Counted from the first letter of the stretch, positions 23,580 through 34,487 are shown. The stretch: 64,000 nucleotides of DNA from Tragulus kanchil (GCA_022376925.1 JAIOJX010000004.1:128985123-129049122); one strand, 5' to 3'. A program made the numbers and translations. Notes: generated from the sequence alone by a model not told the origin.

Positions 23580-24635
23580 GAATCTAAATTGATGACAAGT
23601 ATGTATCTTTTGTCCCTCTCAAGACCTGATGGGGTTACATGGGCAAACACATCTGTAAATACAGCTATAAATACACATTCAATATGTTTCCTTTTTGATA
23701 AGAAATGGAAATCTGTTTATACAATTATGCCTATTTTTTAAAAGAATTGAGAAAAAGGATGACATTGGACTTATCAAATGCAATTCAGGAATCTAGATGA
23801 TCATTAAAGAAATGCCTTCAAATTCCCAAGAGAAAATGGTTTTGAATCTAAAATTCCAGATTCATCCAAATATTCAATAAAGTGCAAGGATCAATTTAAA
23901 AATTCAGCTGAGCGAGGACTCAAAAAAATTTAACTTCCATGTACTCTGTAGAAGCTTTCAGAAAATGACTTCCCCAAACACAGGAATACCCAGTCGATCT
24001 AGAGAACAAGGGGTCTGACCAGAGGAGGCAGAAGGAGAGCCATAGAGGAAGGTACTGAGAAAAAGAAAAGGGAAGAATTTAAATGTAACCAGACAGAATC
24101 GAGCCTCTAGGGAATACTGACACGTTCGTGAAAGATATAATGCAGCACCCATGGAAAAATAAAAATAAATAATGAATATCTGTATAGAAGAATCTGCAAG
24201 TGAGTATAATAGGGGCAATGATTGACTCTAGGAGAATAAAAATGACACCAGAAAGTAAATACTATCAAAAATCCTCCTCCTGGGTCAAAAATGAATAGTA
24301 TTACTATGGTAACATTGTAATGCTGATAGCTGGTTTAACAAGAAATATGCCTATCTTAGAGGGATCAGAGGAGGACGTGCAGCGAGATGCAATGGCGCCA
24401 CATCCTCGTCTACACTGGAAGAAATCTGTTAGTTTCAGACACTGCCTGACACTGATGAATGAAGAACTAGTGGTCTGAAATATTTTAGAAATAAGGGGAC
24501 ACCTAGGGAAAGAAACTGCCAAAATGATTAAAAAATATTGTCTAGAAAGAGTGGAAATGCATGCACATAGGAATAAGGGTGGTAGGTGGAGGAGGCAGAT
24601 CTTTACATTTTAAGTCTTTTAGAACAATTTTTTTC
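23580..24635. other. Unique AT-rich DNA
   Basis: About 1 kb without a recognisable gene, RNA or repeat family. Confidence 0.5.
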
Positions 24636-24760
24636 AAACTTTAAACTTTTTTTTGTATTGGGGTATAGCCAATTAACAATGCCATGGTAGTTTCAGGTGA
24701 ACAGCAGTGAAGGGACTCAGTCATGTATATACATGTATCCGCTCTCTCCCACAGAACAAT
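24636..24760 (-). mobile_element. L1 3' end fragment (antisense)
   Basis: GGGGTATAGCCAATTAACAA, AGTTTCAGGTGAACAGCA and CATGTATATACATGTATCC are typical of the antisense 3' UTR of artiodactyl L1. Confidence 0.65.
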
Positions 24761-24865
24761 TTTTATATTTTAAGAGAAAGAATATACATATAGAAGATTA
24801 TGCAAGAAGAGTGAAAAGCAAAAGACCCTAATAATTCTGAGCAATACCAACACCATAAAGACTGG

Positions 24866-25077
24866 AGAAAGTGTAAATCACTCAGTTGTGTCTGACTCCT
24901 TGCAACCCATGGCCAATAGCCCACCAGGCTCCTCCCCTGTCCATGGAATTCTCCAGGCAAGTATATTAGAGTGGGTAGCCATTCCCTTCTCCAGGGGATC
25001 TTCCCAACCCAGGGACCAAATCCAGGTCTCCCACATTGCAGGTAGATTCTTTACCTTCTGAGCCACCCAGGAAGCCT
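24866..25077 (-). mobile_element. Bov-tA SINE
   Basis: AAATCACTCAGTTGTGTCTG, ATTAGAGTGGGTAGCCATTC, CTTTACCTTCTGAGCCACC and CAGGAAGCC: an antisense Bov-A body with a tRNA-like end. Confidence 0.88.
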
Positions 25078-25085
25078 TGAGAAGA

Positions 25086-25840
25086 TACTGCCAAAGAGAT
25101 GGAAGGGGGGCCAGGAGAAAGTGTCCCTCAGAAACTAGAGGGACAGCATTAACTGAGTTCCTACCTGCCGTGAAGTCACAGGTAGGTTGAGAGTTTTACT
25201 GAGGAACTATCCCACTTATATACGTTTACGATTATCCTCTACATAGATGGGCCAGGACCTAAAAGTGATTCTGGAATTATGAGCTATTGAGCAGGAGCTC
25301 CTGATGCTCTATTACCAGAGCAGCTAAATGCATACCTGGATCTGGGAAAGCAGCTGGAGGTAAAAACCTCTCAGAAACTGCTCGACCCCTGGCATCCTCC
25401 CTGAGGTCCCTGCTTCCCTGTCTGCCTACCTCCTCTGCTCTACAGGAGAGGACCCTGGGTTCCTGTTTCAAAGGTAGAATCCAGGGGTTCTTGGTGGCTT
25501 CCACTCAGATATCTTGACCCTTACTTCATCCTGAGACTCTGTCCTTTGCCTTCTCAACTGGATCTGATATTCACTAGATGCTGTCCAGGTGTACCCACCT
25601 GCTCCTGGGGCTTGCTCCCACCTCCCACCATACATGACAGGAATAGGTCATGGAGCGGATGTAGCTTTGCTTTTCCTGACATAGCAGCCCAATACTTGGA
25701 GGGCTTTTCACTGAGCATCCTCCAGGTAAACTCCTTTACAACTGGATAATGTGGCCACAGGTTGTTTATAAATATACTAGTTCTCTAACTAGTATAATTA
25801 GTATTAGTTCTCTAATCAGTGAGAGTTAGACCACAAAGAA
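25086..25840. other. Unique DNA
   Basis: No coding exon or repeat family recognised. Short open frames on both strands lack any domain. Confidence 0.45.
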
Positions 25841-25847
25841 GGCTGAG

Positions 25848-26226
25848 CATGGAAGAATTGATGCTTTCAAATTGTGGTGCTGGAAAAGACTCTTGAGAGT
25901 CCCTCGGACAGCAAGAAGATCAAACCAGTCAATCCTAAAGGAAATCAACCCCAAATATTCACTGGAAGGCCTGTTCCTGAAGCAGAAGCTCCAACACTTT
26001 GGCCACCCAATGCGAAGAAATGACTCACTGGAAAAGACCATGATTTCTGGGAAAGATAGAGGACAGGAGGAGAAGTGGGTAACAGAGGATGAGATGGTTG
26101 GATGGCATCACGAACTCAATGGACACCAAGAAAACTCCAGGAGATAATGAAGGACAGGGAAGCCTGGCATGTTTCAGTCCATGGGATTGCAAAGAGTCAG
26201 ACATGACTTGGCGACTGAACAATAGC
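25848..26226 (+). mobile_element. BovB LINE 3' end, 5'-truncated
   Basis: Translates in pieces to the BovB ORF2 C-terminus, with a CWKRLLRVPRTARRSNQ motif (plus strand from 25872) followed by a broken tail, then the BovB 3' end CCATGGGATTGCAAAGAGTC and GGCGACTGAACAATAGC. No catalytic domain remains. Confidence 0.9.
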
Positions 26227-26257
26227 AATTCTCTACTTGGATATTAAAAGCATTAAT

Positions 26258-26290
26258 GCTTTTTTTTTAAAAAAAAAAAAAAAAAAAACA
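26258..26290. repeat. Poly-T / poly-A tract
   Basis: A T run followed directly by a long A run. The source element is not clear; its length may be unreliable. Confidence 0.8.
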
Positions 26291-26577
26291 TTAATTCCTT
26301 AGAGTAGGAAGAAAGTTGGTGAGAGAGGTCATAACAGTACTTCCAGGCTGACAATTGAATGAGCCAGAACATTCTGAAAGCACAGAAAGTAGGGACACTC
26401 AAGACAAACTCCATCACATAGCACCTATGAAATGAAGGGCATATCAAAGGCACATGGTGATGATCCAACATGAGAGTCAATCTGAACAGACATTTGACTG
26501 TCTTTGAGAAGCACATGGAAGAGGGACAGTGGCTGATAATCAAGGGAAGCTAGTTAAATACAGGCAAGTTATAGTCA

Positions 26578-26770
26578 TAATGGTATTTATTTGGTGCTTG
26601 CTATGTGTTGGACTGTAAACACTTTACTCCTACCAGCACACTTAACCCCCACAAAAACACTGGTAGGCCAGTATTACAATTTTTATTATTCCCACTTCAC
26701 AGATGAGGAAACTAAGGCAAGGATCTAACTGGCCCCAAGGCCCAGAAATGACGGTGGTGGGGTTTTAACC
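26578..26770 (-). repeat. MIR
   Basis: Minus-strand MIR: TTGGTGCTTGCTATGTGTTG, CTTCACAGATGAGGAAACTA and the terminal GGTTTTAACCCAGGCTG. Confidence 0.8.
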
Positions 26771-27126
26771 CAGGCTGTACAGTCTAAAAATGCTCACCCA
26801 AGCTCATCTATAGCATAAGGAGCACAGAGCACCTGCTCTGCACATATATTGCAGGCTAAGACACAGTCCCACCTCTGTAACAAGTCTATCACAAAGTTCA
26901 AAACAGAGGATATGGGAGCTGACCAAGGAATTGAACCCACACATAGGTTCCCATCTCCTACAGACACTGAGATCCTATAGCCATGCATCCAAGCATGGAT
27001 GGCTACTGAGTAGGTCTTAAGGAAAGCTAACTCTTATGACTAACTGTGAGCACTTAGCAAACCTTTCTGCACCTCAGCAGACAGAGCCCTGGCTTTCCAG
27101 TACTGACATCCTGAAAAGTTGCCTGT

Positions 27127-27194
27127 ATGTGTGTGTGTCTGTGTGTATCTCTGTGTCTGTGTGTGTGTGTGTGTGTGTGTCTGTGTGTGTGCTC
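27127..27194. repeat. (TG)n/(TGTC)n microsatellite
   Basis: Imperfect TG repeat with TC interruptions, abutting a minus-strand Bov-A SINE as at 20642. Confidence 0.93.
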
Positions 27195-27381
27195 AGTTGC
27201 TTAGTCATGTTCAACTCTTTGTGACCCCATGGCCTGCAGAGGCTCCTCTGTCCACGGAATTTTCCAGGCAAGGATCAGGTTGCCATTTCCTACTCCTGGG
27301 GATCTTCCCAACCCAGGGATCAAGCCCACGTCTCACACATTGGCAGGTGGATCCTTTACCAATGAGCCACTGGGAAGTCCC
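27195..27381 (-). mobile_element. Bov-tA/Bov-A SINE
   Basis: CTCAGTTGCTTAGTCATG, CCAGGGATCAAGCCCACGTC and CAATGAGCCACTGGGAAGTC, with a short internal deletion relative to neighbouring copies. Confidence 0.87.
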
Positions 27382-28005
27382 CCAAAGTTACATATCTCGA
27401 TGTAAAAGCCCAATGGTACAAAATTCAGGGAGAAAATTTGTGAAATATATTCTAACAAACTGAACCTGTCATTTAGGGGCCTTTGTATCTCTTTTTAAGT
27501 AAAATTCTTAACATGAGGTCCCAATTCTAAGCATGCAAATCTGTACCTAAATTTTACTCCAGGGGCAAAGAACTTTCCAGGTGAAGCCAGACACATCCTT
27601 GGATCACAGAAAAAGAGTTTAGAAAAAGAATTACAAGCTTTGTTGAGAAGAACTCTCACTGCTTGGTCAGCATCAGCATGAGAGCCCTCATCTTGAATTG
27701 TTCTCAAATCCTGACTTGTTTGAAAATCAATCCAAATGCCTCCCCACCAGCCCCATTCCCATCTAGTAAATTTTTTTTAAGCCATAAATTCACATCAAAC
27801 ACCGTTCATTGAGAAATTTCAGATGAAACTAATCAAATTCACTATACAGTGGACATGCCGAAGAAATGAACACTACTCTACATTTTTTCATGGGGAATGC
27901 CACTGAGATCCTCCCCTCAACACTTCCTTGTGGGGCATGACTCCCAGGAAGGGGTCTTGGCACAGGGAGGGAACAAAAGGCTTACAGAACTGAGACTTCT
28001 GCATT
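27382..28005. other. Unique DNA
   Basis: No gene or repeat family recognised. Confidence 0.45.
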
Positions 28006-28018
28006 AAGAAGTCATGTG

Positions 28019-28290
28019 GGGTTTCCCTGGTGGTCCAGTGGATAAAGACACCGCCTTGCAGTGCAAGGGGCGCCGGTTCGATCCCTGGCCTGGGAAGATC
28101 CTGCGTGCCGCAGAGCGGCTGGACCGATGTGTCCAACTACCGAGTCAAAGCTCTGGAGCGCATGCTCCCAGAGCCGGCACTCAGCGACAAGATGTGCCAC
28201 TGCGATGGGAGGCCCACACAGGCCAAACAAGGATGGTTGAAAACAAATAAATGAAAGACTAATAGAAGTGGTTAATAAAAAAAATAAAAG
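28019..28290 (+). mobile_element. Type I tRNA-Glu SINE
   Basis: Head GGTTTCCCTGGTGGTCCA, intact B-box-like GGTTCGATCCC, GCGTGCCGCAGAGCGGCTGG. Target-site duplication AAGAAGTCATGTG (28006-28018) versus AAGAAGCCATGTG (28291-28303). High CpG retention. Confidence 0.93.
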
Positions 28291-29189
28291 AAGAAGCCAT
28301 GTGACTCCAGTCATGCACTAAGAATTCGTAGCTCAAAACCTGTAGTGAAGTCCAGACTTCACGGCTGGCTGCTGAAGGCACCCAGATGCAAGCTTCCTTG
28401 CCAAAGGCCCAAAGCAGTTAAGTTCAAGGTGCTTCCTGGCTCTGACTCAGCCAGTATGGAAGGAACCCATGTTGATAGTAGCGTAGGAGCGGCTCTGAGC
28501 CTTCTCTAAGAGCACTCTGGAAAGCATTATCCTATCCAAAGGGAATGAAAGTCTCTTTGAAAGCATTTTGCCTAGCCCGCTCAGAGATGAAGACAAAAAC
28601 CATAACACATGGGAAGGACCAATATCCCACGCACTGCTGATTGATATTATCTGGGTGTTCTCCTTTTGAAAACATTTTGCTTATAAAGAAAAACACGTTC
28701 CCACCACTAACTGTCCCTGGCACAAGTCATCTGCCTTGTCACAAGGATCTTATCGTAAAATGAATAGTTTATAGATGATCCCTTAAGTCCCATACTGTCT
28801 AGTGCTGACAAATGTCAAAAGTGGCCAAATACTTACAATTCCATATGGTTCTACATAGCATGTATAAACACATACACACATCACTCACTGGGCACCAAAC
28901 TGGACAAAACTTTTACTCATTCATTGAATACAAATGCATTGCTTGCCAGATGCTAAGCACTGAAGGTACAGCAGCAAACCACACAAGCCCTGCTTACCTG
29001 GAGCTGACTTTCCAAGGCTGACCAGAAGCAAAATAATCAACAAATACATGTCAGGGAGTGATAACTACCATGGAGAAAAATACAAATGGATGGAGACTGT
29101 CAAAGTGGGGTAGGATGTTCTATTTGAAGTATTAGGTAAGGCTCCTCTGAATAAGTGGGCATTTGGTGGGGAATCCAAAAAATAAAACA

Positions 29190-29460
29190 AAGTCGTGACT
29201 ATAACAAAAGGAACAGACTCACAGATAAAGAGAACAAACTAGTGGTTACCAGTGGAAAGAAAGAAGGGTGAACAGAGGACAGAAGGGTAGGGGAGTGAGA
29301 GGTACAAACTATTAGGTGTAAAAAAAGCTACAAGGACATATTGTACAACATGGGAAATACAGTCAATATTTTATAATAACTATAAGTGGAGTAAAACCTT
29401 TAAAACTTGTAAATCACTAGGCTTGATACTTGAAACATAAATATATATTTGTAAAGATGC
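29190..29460 (+). mobile_element. Old L1 (L1M-type) 3' end, upstream copy
   Basis: AACAAACTAGTGGTTACCAG, GGGAGTGAGAGGTACAAACT and CTTGATACTTGAAACATAAA match the 3' UTR of old mammalian L1 subfamilies. Repeated at about 30280-30551. Confidence 0.7.
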
Positions 29461-30279
29461 CATTTGGGCATAACTTTGAAAATATGGAAATTGGAAAAAT
29501 CATGGGGTTAAGTTCAAGGGGCTTCCTGGCTCTGACTCAGCCAGTATGGAAGGAACCCATGTTGATAGTAGCGTAGGAGCGGCTCTGAGCCTTCTCTAAG
29601 AGCACTCTGGAAAGCATTATCCTATCCAAAGGGAATGAAAGTCTCTTTGAAAGCATTTTGCCTAGCCCGCTCAGAGATGAAGACAAAAACCATAACACAT
29701 GGGAAGGACCAATATCCCACGCACTGCTGATTGATATTATCTGGGTGTTCTCCTTTTGAAAACATTTTGCTTATAAAGAAAAACACGTTCCCACCACTAA
29801 CTGTCCCTGGCACAAGTCATCTGCCTTGTCACAAGGATCTTATCGTAAAATGAATAGTTTATAGATGATCCCTTAAGTCCCATACTGTCTAGTGCTGACA
29901 AATGTCAAAAGTGGCCAAATACTTACAATTCCATATGGTTCTACATAGCATGTATAAACACATACACACATCACTCACTGGGCACCAAACTGGACAAAAC
30001 TTTTACTCATTCATTGAATACAAATGCATTGCTTGCCAGATGCTAAGCACTGAAGGTACAGCAGCAAACCACACAAGCCCTGCTTACCTGGAGCTGACTT
30101 TCCAAGGCTGACCAGAAGCAAAATAATCAACAAATACATGTCAGGGAGTGATAACTACCATGGAGAAAAATACAAATGGATGGAGACTGTCAAAGTGGGG
30201 TAGGATGTTCTATTTGAAGTATTAGGTAAGGCTCCTCTGAATAAGTGGGCATTTGGTGGGGAATCCAAAAAATAAAACA

Positions 30280-30551
30280 AAGTCGTGACTATAACAGAAA
30301 GGAACAGACTCACAGATAAAGAGAACAAACTAGTGGTTACCAGTGGAAAGAAAGAAGGGTGAACAGAGGACAGAAGGGTAGGGGAGTGAGAGGTACAAAC
30401 TATTAGGTGTAAAAAAAGCTACAAGGACATATTGTACAACATGGGAAATACAGTCAATATTTTATAATAACTATAAGTGGAGTAAAACCTTTAAAACTTG
30501 TAAATCACTAGGCTTGATACTTGAAACATAAATATATATTTGTAAAGATGC
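30280..30551 (+). mobile_element. Old L1 (L1M-type) 3' end, downstream copy
   Basis: Same relic as 29190-29460, displaced by 1090 bases through duplication I. Confidence 0.7.
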
Positions 30552-30581
30552 CATTTGGGCATAACTTTGAAAATATGGAAA

Positions 30582-31600
30582 GCCATTGGATATTCATGGC
30601 AAGGAGGTTCCAGGTGGAAGCAAGACCATGTGCAAAGGCCCTGAGAACCATCTTGACCCATTCAACAGTCGAAGAACTGCAAAGAAATGAGCACAACTGA
30701 GAAAAAGCATGACCAATGAGTGGAAGGAGATCAAGTCAGAAAGATCATCAAGGTCTGGCACATTCTCACTCTGAATGAGATGGGAATCCACTGGAGAGTT
30801 TGGAGCTTTAGAATGGTATAATTTGGCATACGTACTTAAAAGATTATTCTAATTGTTGTTCAGTGGCTCAGTCATGTCCGACTTTTTGCAACCCCATGGA
30901 CTGCAGCACGCCAGGCTTCCCTGTCCTTCACTATTGCCCAGAGTTTGCTCAAACTCATGTCCACTGTGTCAGTGATGCCACCCAACCATCTCATCCTCTG
31001 TCGCCCCCTTCTTCTCCTTCTGTCCTCAGTCTTTCCCAGCATCAGGGTCTTTTCCATTGAGTCAGATCTTTGCATCAAGGTAACCAAAGTATTGGAGCTT
31101 CAGCTTCAGCATCAGTTCTTCCAATGAATAGTCAGGGTTGATTTCCTTTAGGATTGACTGGTTTGATGTCCTTGCTGTGCAGTGACTCTTGCTAACGTAA
31201 TATAACAAATAGACTCAGAGGAACAAGCATCTCCCTCTAAGCAGAGGATCAGTTAGGAAGGCATTGCACTAATCCAGAGAGGAATGAGGGTGTCTTGGAT
31301 TAGGTGGCAACAACGGAGCTGATGAGAACCGGATATGGGGAAGGGAAAGCCAATAGGATTTGCTAATATACAGTATGGGGAATGTAAAACAAAAGATTCA
31401 AAGAGGATGCCCAAATTTTACACCTGAATAAGTAGAGTGATGCTGTTTCCTTTTGCTGGGCTGGAAAAGTCTAGGGAAGGGATATACTTGAGGTGGTGAG
31501 AGAGAGAAACCTGCATGTTCGATTTCAGGCATGAGAGATCTGAGATGCCTTTGGATGTCTTATGTAAGTGTTGATAGTAACACCATAGGCTTCTAAAACC
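30582..31600 (+). repeat. Old mammalian interspersed repeat, instance 2, split by BovB
   Basis: GCAAAGGCCCTGAGAACC, AATGAGATGGGAATCCACTG and GGAAGGCATTGCACTAATCC belong to the same old repeat type as 22740-23560. The BovB fragment at 30856-31190 interrupts it. Confidence 0.45.
30856..31190 (-). mobile_element. BovB LINE 3' end (antisense)
   Basis: Antisense BovB: GTTCAGTGGCTCAGTCATGT, CCCATGGACTGCAGCACGCC, CCAGCATCAGGGTCTTTTCC, TTCCTTTAGGATTGACTGGT. The minus strand translates to a [22 protein letters not shown] basic stretch of the ORF2 tail (from 31087), then breaks. Confidence 0.9.
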
Positions 31601-31619
31601 TTCCTTGGAGAATTTAAAA

Positions 31620-32045
31620 TATAATCCCCACAGAGTGAAGTAAGTCAGAAAGAGAAAAACAAATCAATCAATGCATACATGTAGAACCTAGAAAAATGAT
31701 ACCAATGAACGTATTTGCAGGAACAGAGATGCAGACTTGAGAGAACAGACTTGTGAGATGCCCCAGGGGAAGGAGAGGTTGGGCATAATTGAGAGAGTAG
31801 CATCGTCACACATACACTACCACACGTAAAACAGATGGCTCGTGGGAACCTGCTGCATAGCTCAGGGAGCTCAGCTTGGTGCTCTGTGAAGAGTTAACAG
31901 GGTAGGACGGAGGTGAGTGGGAGGGAGGTCCAAGAGAGAGAGGATATACCTATACTCAGCTGATGCGCAGTGGTTGTACAGCAGAAACACACTGTAAAGA
32001 AATTATCCTTGCATTAAAAATAAATTAAATAAAAAACAAAATAGC
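31620..32045 (+). mobile_element. Artiodactyl L1 3' end
   Basis: CAGAGTGAAGTAAGTCAGAA, CTGCTGCATAGCTCAGGGAG, GTTGTACAGCAGAAACACAC and TAAAGAAATTATCCTTGC follow the layout of artiodactyl L1 3' UTRs, with a final A-rich tail. 5'-truncated and non-coding. Confidence 0.78.
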
Positions 32046-32668
32046 AAAATGACTAAAATTAATTAAAAATAAAATATAATTCCCAATGACAACACTCACG
32101 GCTTCTACTTGGGAACTGTCCACAGAATACCTGTGATCAAGAGTTTGCTAGTAAATGTGTACCAACCTGTTGACCAGGGGGAAAAGATTCTTCATTTGTT
32201 ACAATTTGCGATTTCCACAGTGTGAAAAAAATCTACCCTGGCCAATTTCAAGCTGGCCATGTAAGGTCAGTAAAGCTGGCCGTGGAAGGTCAGTAAACGC
32301 AGAGAGGGGAAGGAGGAGCACAGCAGCTCTCCCACACCCTTATGAGCACCATGCTCTGGCCCCACTGCAGTGACCTGGCCCAGGCCCCCACACTCCTCAG
32401 AAGGCAAAGTAGGGACGATTTTCTTCAGCAGAGAAGGAATGGCTTTAGGCAGTTATCCTTTAAACACCTTTGCAGGAGTTTTGAACAAAAAGAGGCTGTG
32501 AGAAAGCCTGAGGCCTTGTATTATAAACAGCCGCCTTATTATTGTAACAGACTGATCCAAGATCTGACATAAATTATCTCTAATGCAAAACAAATTTACT
32601 CTCAAGTTTCAATGGGGGTAGAACAGGACCTGGTCCCAGGTCCCAGAGATGGTCCCCAAGTCATTCTG
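32046..32668. other. Unique DNA with a 23-bp direct repeat
   Basis: No gene recognised. A 23-base unit starting AGCTGGCCATGTAAGG is repeated in tandem at 32251-32273 and 32274-32296 with two mismatches. Confidence 0.5.
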
Positions 32669-32679
32669 AAAGAAAGGAA

Positions 32680-33015
32680 GGGCTTCCCTGGTGGTCCAGT
32701 GGGTAAAGAGTCCACCTTGCAGTGCAAGGGACACCGGTTCGATCCCTGGCATGGGAAGATCCCACATGCCGCAGAGCGGCTGGACTGGTATGGCCAGTTA
32801 TGAGCCAGAGCTCTGGAGCGGGCGTTGGTGGTATAGTGGTTAGCATAGCTGCCTTCCAGAGCTCTGGAGCACATGTGCCCAGAGCCAGTGCTCTGCGATG
32901 AGAGAGGCCACTGCGACGGGAGGCCCAAACATACCAAAGAATAAAAAGATGGATGAAAATAGATATAAATAAAAGAGGCAGGATGATGAAAAGAAAAGAA
33001 AAAGTTTAAAAAAAA
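32680..33015 (+). mobile_element. Type I tRNA-Glu SINE carrying an internal insertion
   Basis: Head GGGCTTCCCTGGTGGTCC, B-box-like GGTTCGATCCC and A-rich tail. Exact 11-bp target-site duplication AAAGAAAGGAA at 32669-32679 and 33016-33026. The body is interrupted by 51 extra bases at 32820-32870 relative to all other copies here: a tRNA-half-like sequence plus a duplicated piece of the SINE (see the next entry). Confidence 0.93.
32822..32858 (+). other. 5' half of tRNA-Gly(UCC) inserted in a SINE
   Basis: The 37 bases beginning GCGTTGGTGGTATAGTGG match, as far as I know the vertebrate gene, positions 1-37 of tRNA-Gly(UCC), stopping in the anticodon loop just after TTCCA (anticodon TCC). The D-arm is present; the anticodon 3' stem, variable region, T-arm and acceptor 3' side are absent. 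The host sequence CCAGAGCTCTGGAGC is duplicated on both sides (32805-32819 and 32856-32870); its first CCA overlaps the tRNA end. No A tail. It is not a functional tRNA gene. Confidence 0.85.
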
Positions 33016-33250
33016 AAAGAAAGGAAAACTCCATTCTTGCGATCAGTTTCTAGTTTCTGAGCCCCAGATCCTTTTCTAAAATAGTCAAGAAATAACTGGA
33101 TCATTTTCAGATTGGGTGAGAAGGTAATTTGCTCTATCTAGTTTTTAACCAGCTCCTGGAAAGAACCCTCAGGGCAATGAATGACATTAAATTTGCTTTC
33201 GTAAACTGTTGCTCAGTAAGCAAACTAAAGATTCTCTGTTTCCTTCTCTA

Positions 33251-33471
33251 CTCTAGAACAGGGTTTCTTGGTGTTTTATTTTGTTTTTTGAATGTGGAGC
33301 ATTTTTAAAGTCTTTATTGAATTTGTTATAATTTTGCTTCTGTTTTGTGCCTTGGTTTTTCAGCATCGAGGCACGTGGGATCTTAGCTCTGTGACAAGGG
33401 ATTGAATTGGCACCACCTGCATGGGGAGGTGTAGTCTTAACCTTATGGGAGTCTCTAGAACAGTGCTTCTT
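33251..33471 (-). mobile_element. tRNA-Glu SINE with long 3' unit, inserted at the MER5A edge
   Basis: SINE body 33270-33452 in antisense: TGGAGCATTTTTAAAGTC, CGTGGGATCTTAGCTCTGTG. The target-site duplication begins CTCTAGAACAG and extends to 19 bases with two mismatches (33251-33269 and 33453-33471). It includes the first bases of the adjoining MER5A. Confidence 0.85.
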
Positions 33472-33660
33472 ATCCTCTGCATTTTTAGAATCAGCTGGAA
33501 AATTATCTAAGCATACTCATGCCAGACAGGGGTAGGTGGGTCACCCATATGAAGAGGTTCAGATCCAATTGGTTGGTAAGACCCAGACGTGGGGTTTTTT
33601 TGTTGTTCTTACTCCCTAGTTGATTCCATTGTGTAGCCAGGGCTGAGAACCACTGCACGT
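33461..33660. mobile_element. MER5A (hAT-Charlie non-autonomous DNA transposon)
   Basis: Terminal inverted repeats CAGTGCTTCTTATCC and GGGCTGAGAACCACTGCA enclose about 190 bases with the MER5A-like CAGCTGGAAAATTATC. Length fits the family. Confidence 0.8.
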
Positions 33661-33771
33661 TCGAGTCAAAGTAATCACTTTGTGGTTGTTGAAAATCACT
33701 CCCCTATATACAGTATTGGCTCTGAGAGCTGGATAAACACAGGACCAGAAATAGCAAGCCCAGGTGGTTGT

Positions 33772-33979
33772 TGTTGTTTAGTTGTTAAATTGGGTCCAAC
33801 TTTGGGACCCCATGGACCGTAACCCACCAGGCTCCTCTGTTTATGAGGTTTTTCAGGCAAGAATACTGGAGTGGGTTGCCATTTCCTCCTTCAAAGGATC
33901 TTCTGGATCCAGGGATCAAACCCACATCCCTTGCATTGGTAGATGGAGTCTTTGCTGCTGAGCCACCAGGGAGGCCCTA
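33772..33979 (-). mobile_element. Bov-tA/Bov-A SINE
   Basis: TTGTTGTTTAGTTGTTAAAT, AAGAATACTGGAGTGGGTTG, CTGCTGAGCCACCAGGGAGG: antisense Bov-A with a tRNA-like end. Confidence 0.88.
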
Positions 33980-34472
33980 TTTCCGCCACTTAGCACATGT
34001 CCTTGGAAAGGCGATTGACCGAGGTGGACTCGGAGGTTAAGACAGATGGTCCCGGTTCACTCGTCCGCCTGATATTCATGTTGGCTCAGACAGGGGAGCT
34101 GTATCATAGACAGTTCCCTTGGAATCTACCCGGGAACCCCACTGCGTGGTGTGAGGGCACGTTTTCAAAAGAATGGCAGCCAAGGGCTGATGCTGCTTAT
34201 GACTCCTCAAACTGCTGGTAAAACGTCTTGGAAAGGAATCCAGGAGCAAAACAAGGCTGGATCACAAATTTGCACAAAATTAAGCATCCTGTCTGGGATG
34301 GAGGGTCAGGCTGATGCAATCCTAATCTTTCCTAACTCACCCACCTGAGTTTTGTTTCCTGGTTTTACCACTTCACAAGGATGCAGCAGAACTCATAGGA
34401 ACTCAGCACTCTCCAAATCACTGAAATTTCACATGGCTCCTGATCAAACAACAAAACAGTCAGAGTTTAATT
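33980..34472. other. Unique DNA
   Basis: No gene or repeat family recognised. Overlapping short frames at 33997-34348 lack domains. Confidence 0.45.
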
Positions 34473-34487
34473 AAGACATTAATACTA

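Larger units (their letters stand above)
28417..30581. repeat. Duplication I (1.09 kb direct pair)
   Basis: 28417-29490 recurs at 29507-30581, offset 1090 to 1091 (one-base difference at CTATAACAAAAGG versus CTATAACAGAAAGG; one substitution near the start). The linker 29491-29506 reads as a decayed form of the bases after the downstream copy (GCCATTGGATATTCATGG) before restarting. Mostly unique DNA with an L1 3' relic. Confidence 0.97.

Noticed and set aside
32822..32858. A functional tRNA-Gly gene
   Set aside because: Only the 5' half is present; no T-arm, no acceptor 3' side and no terminator.
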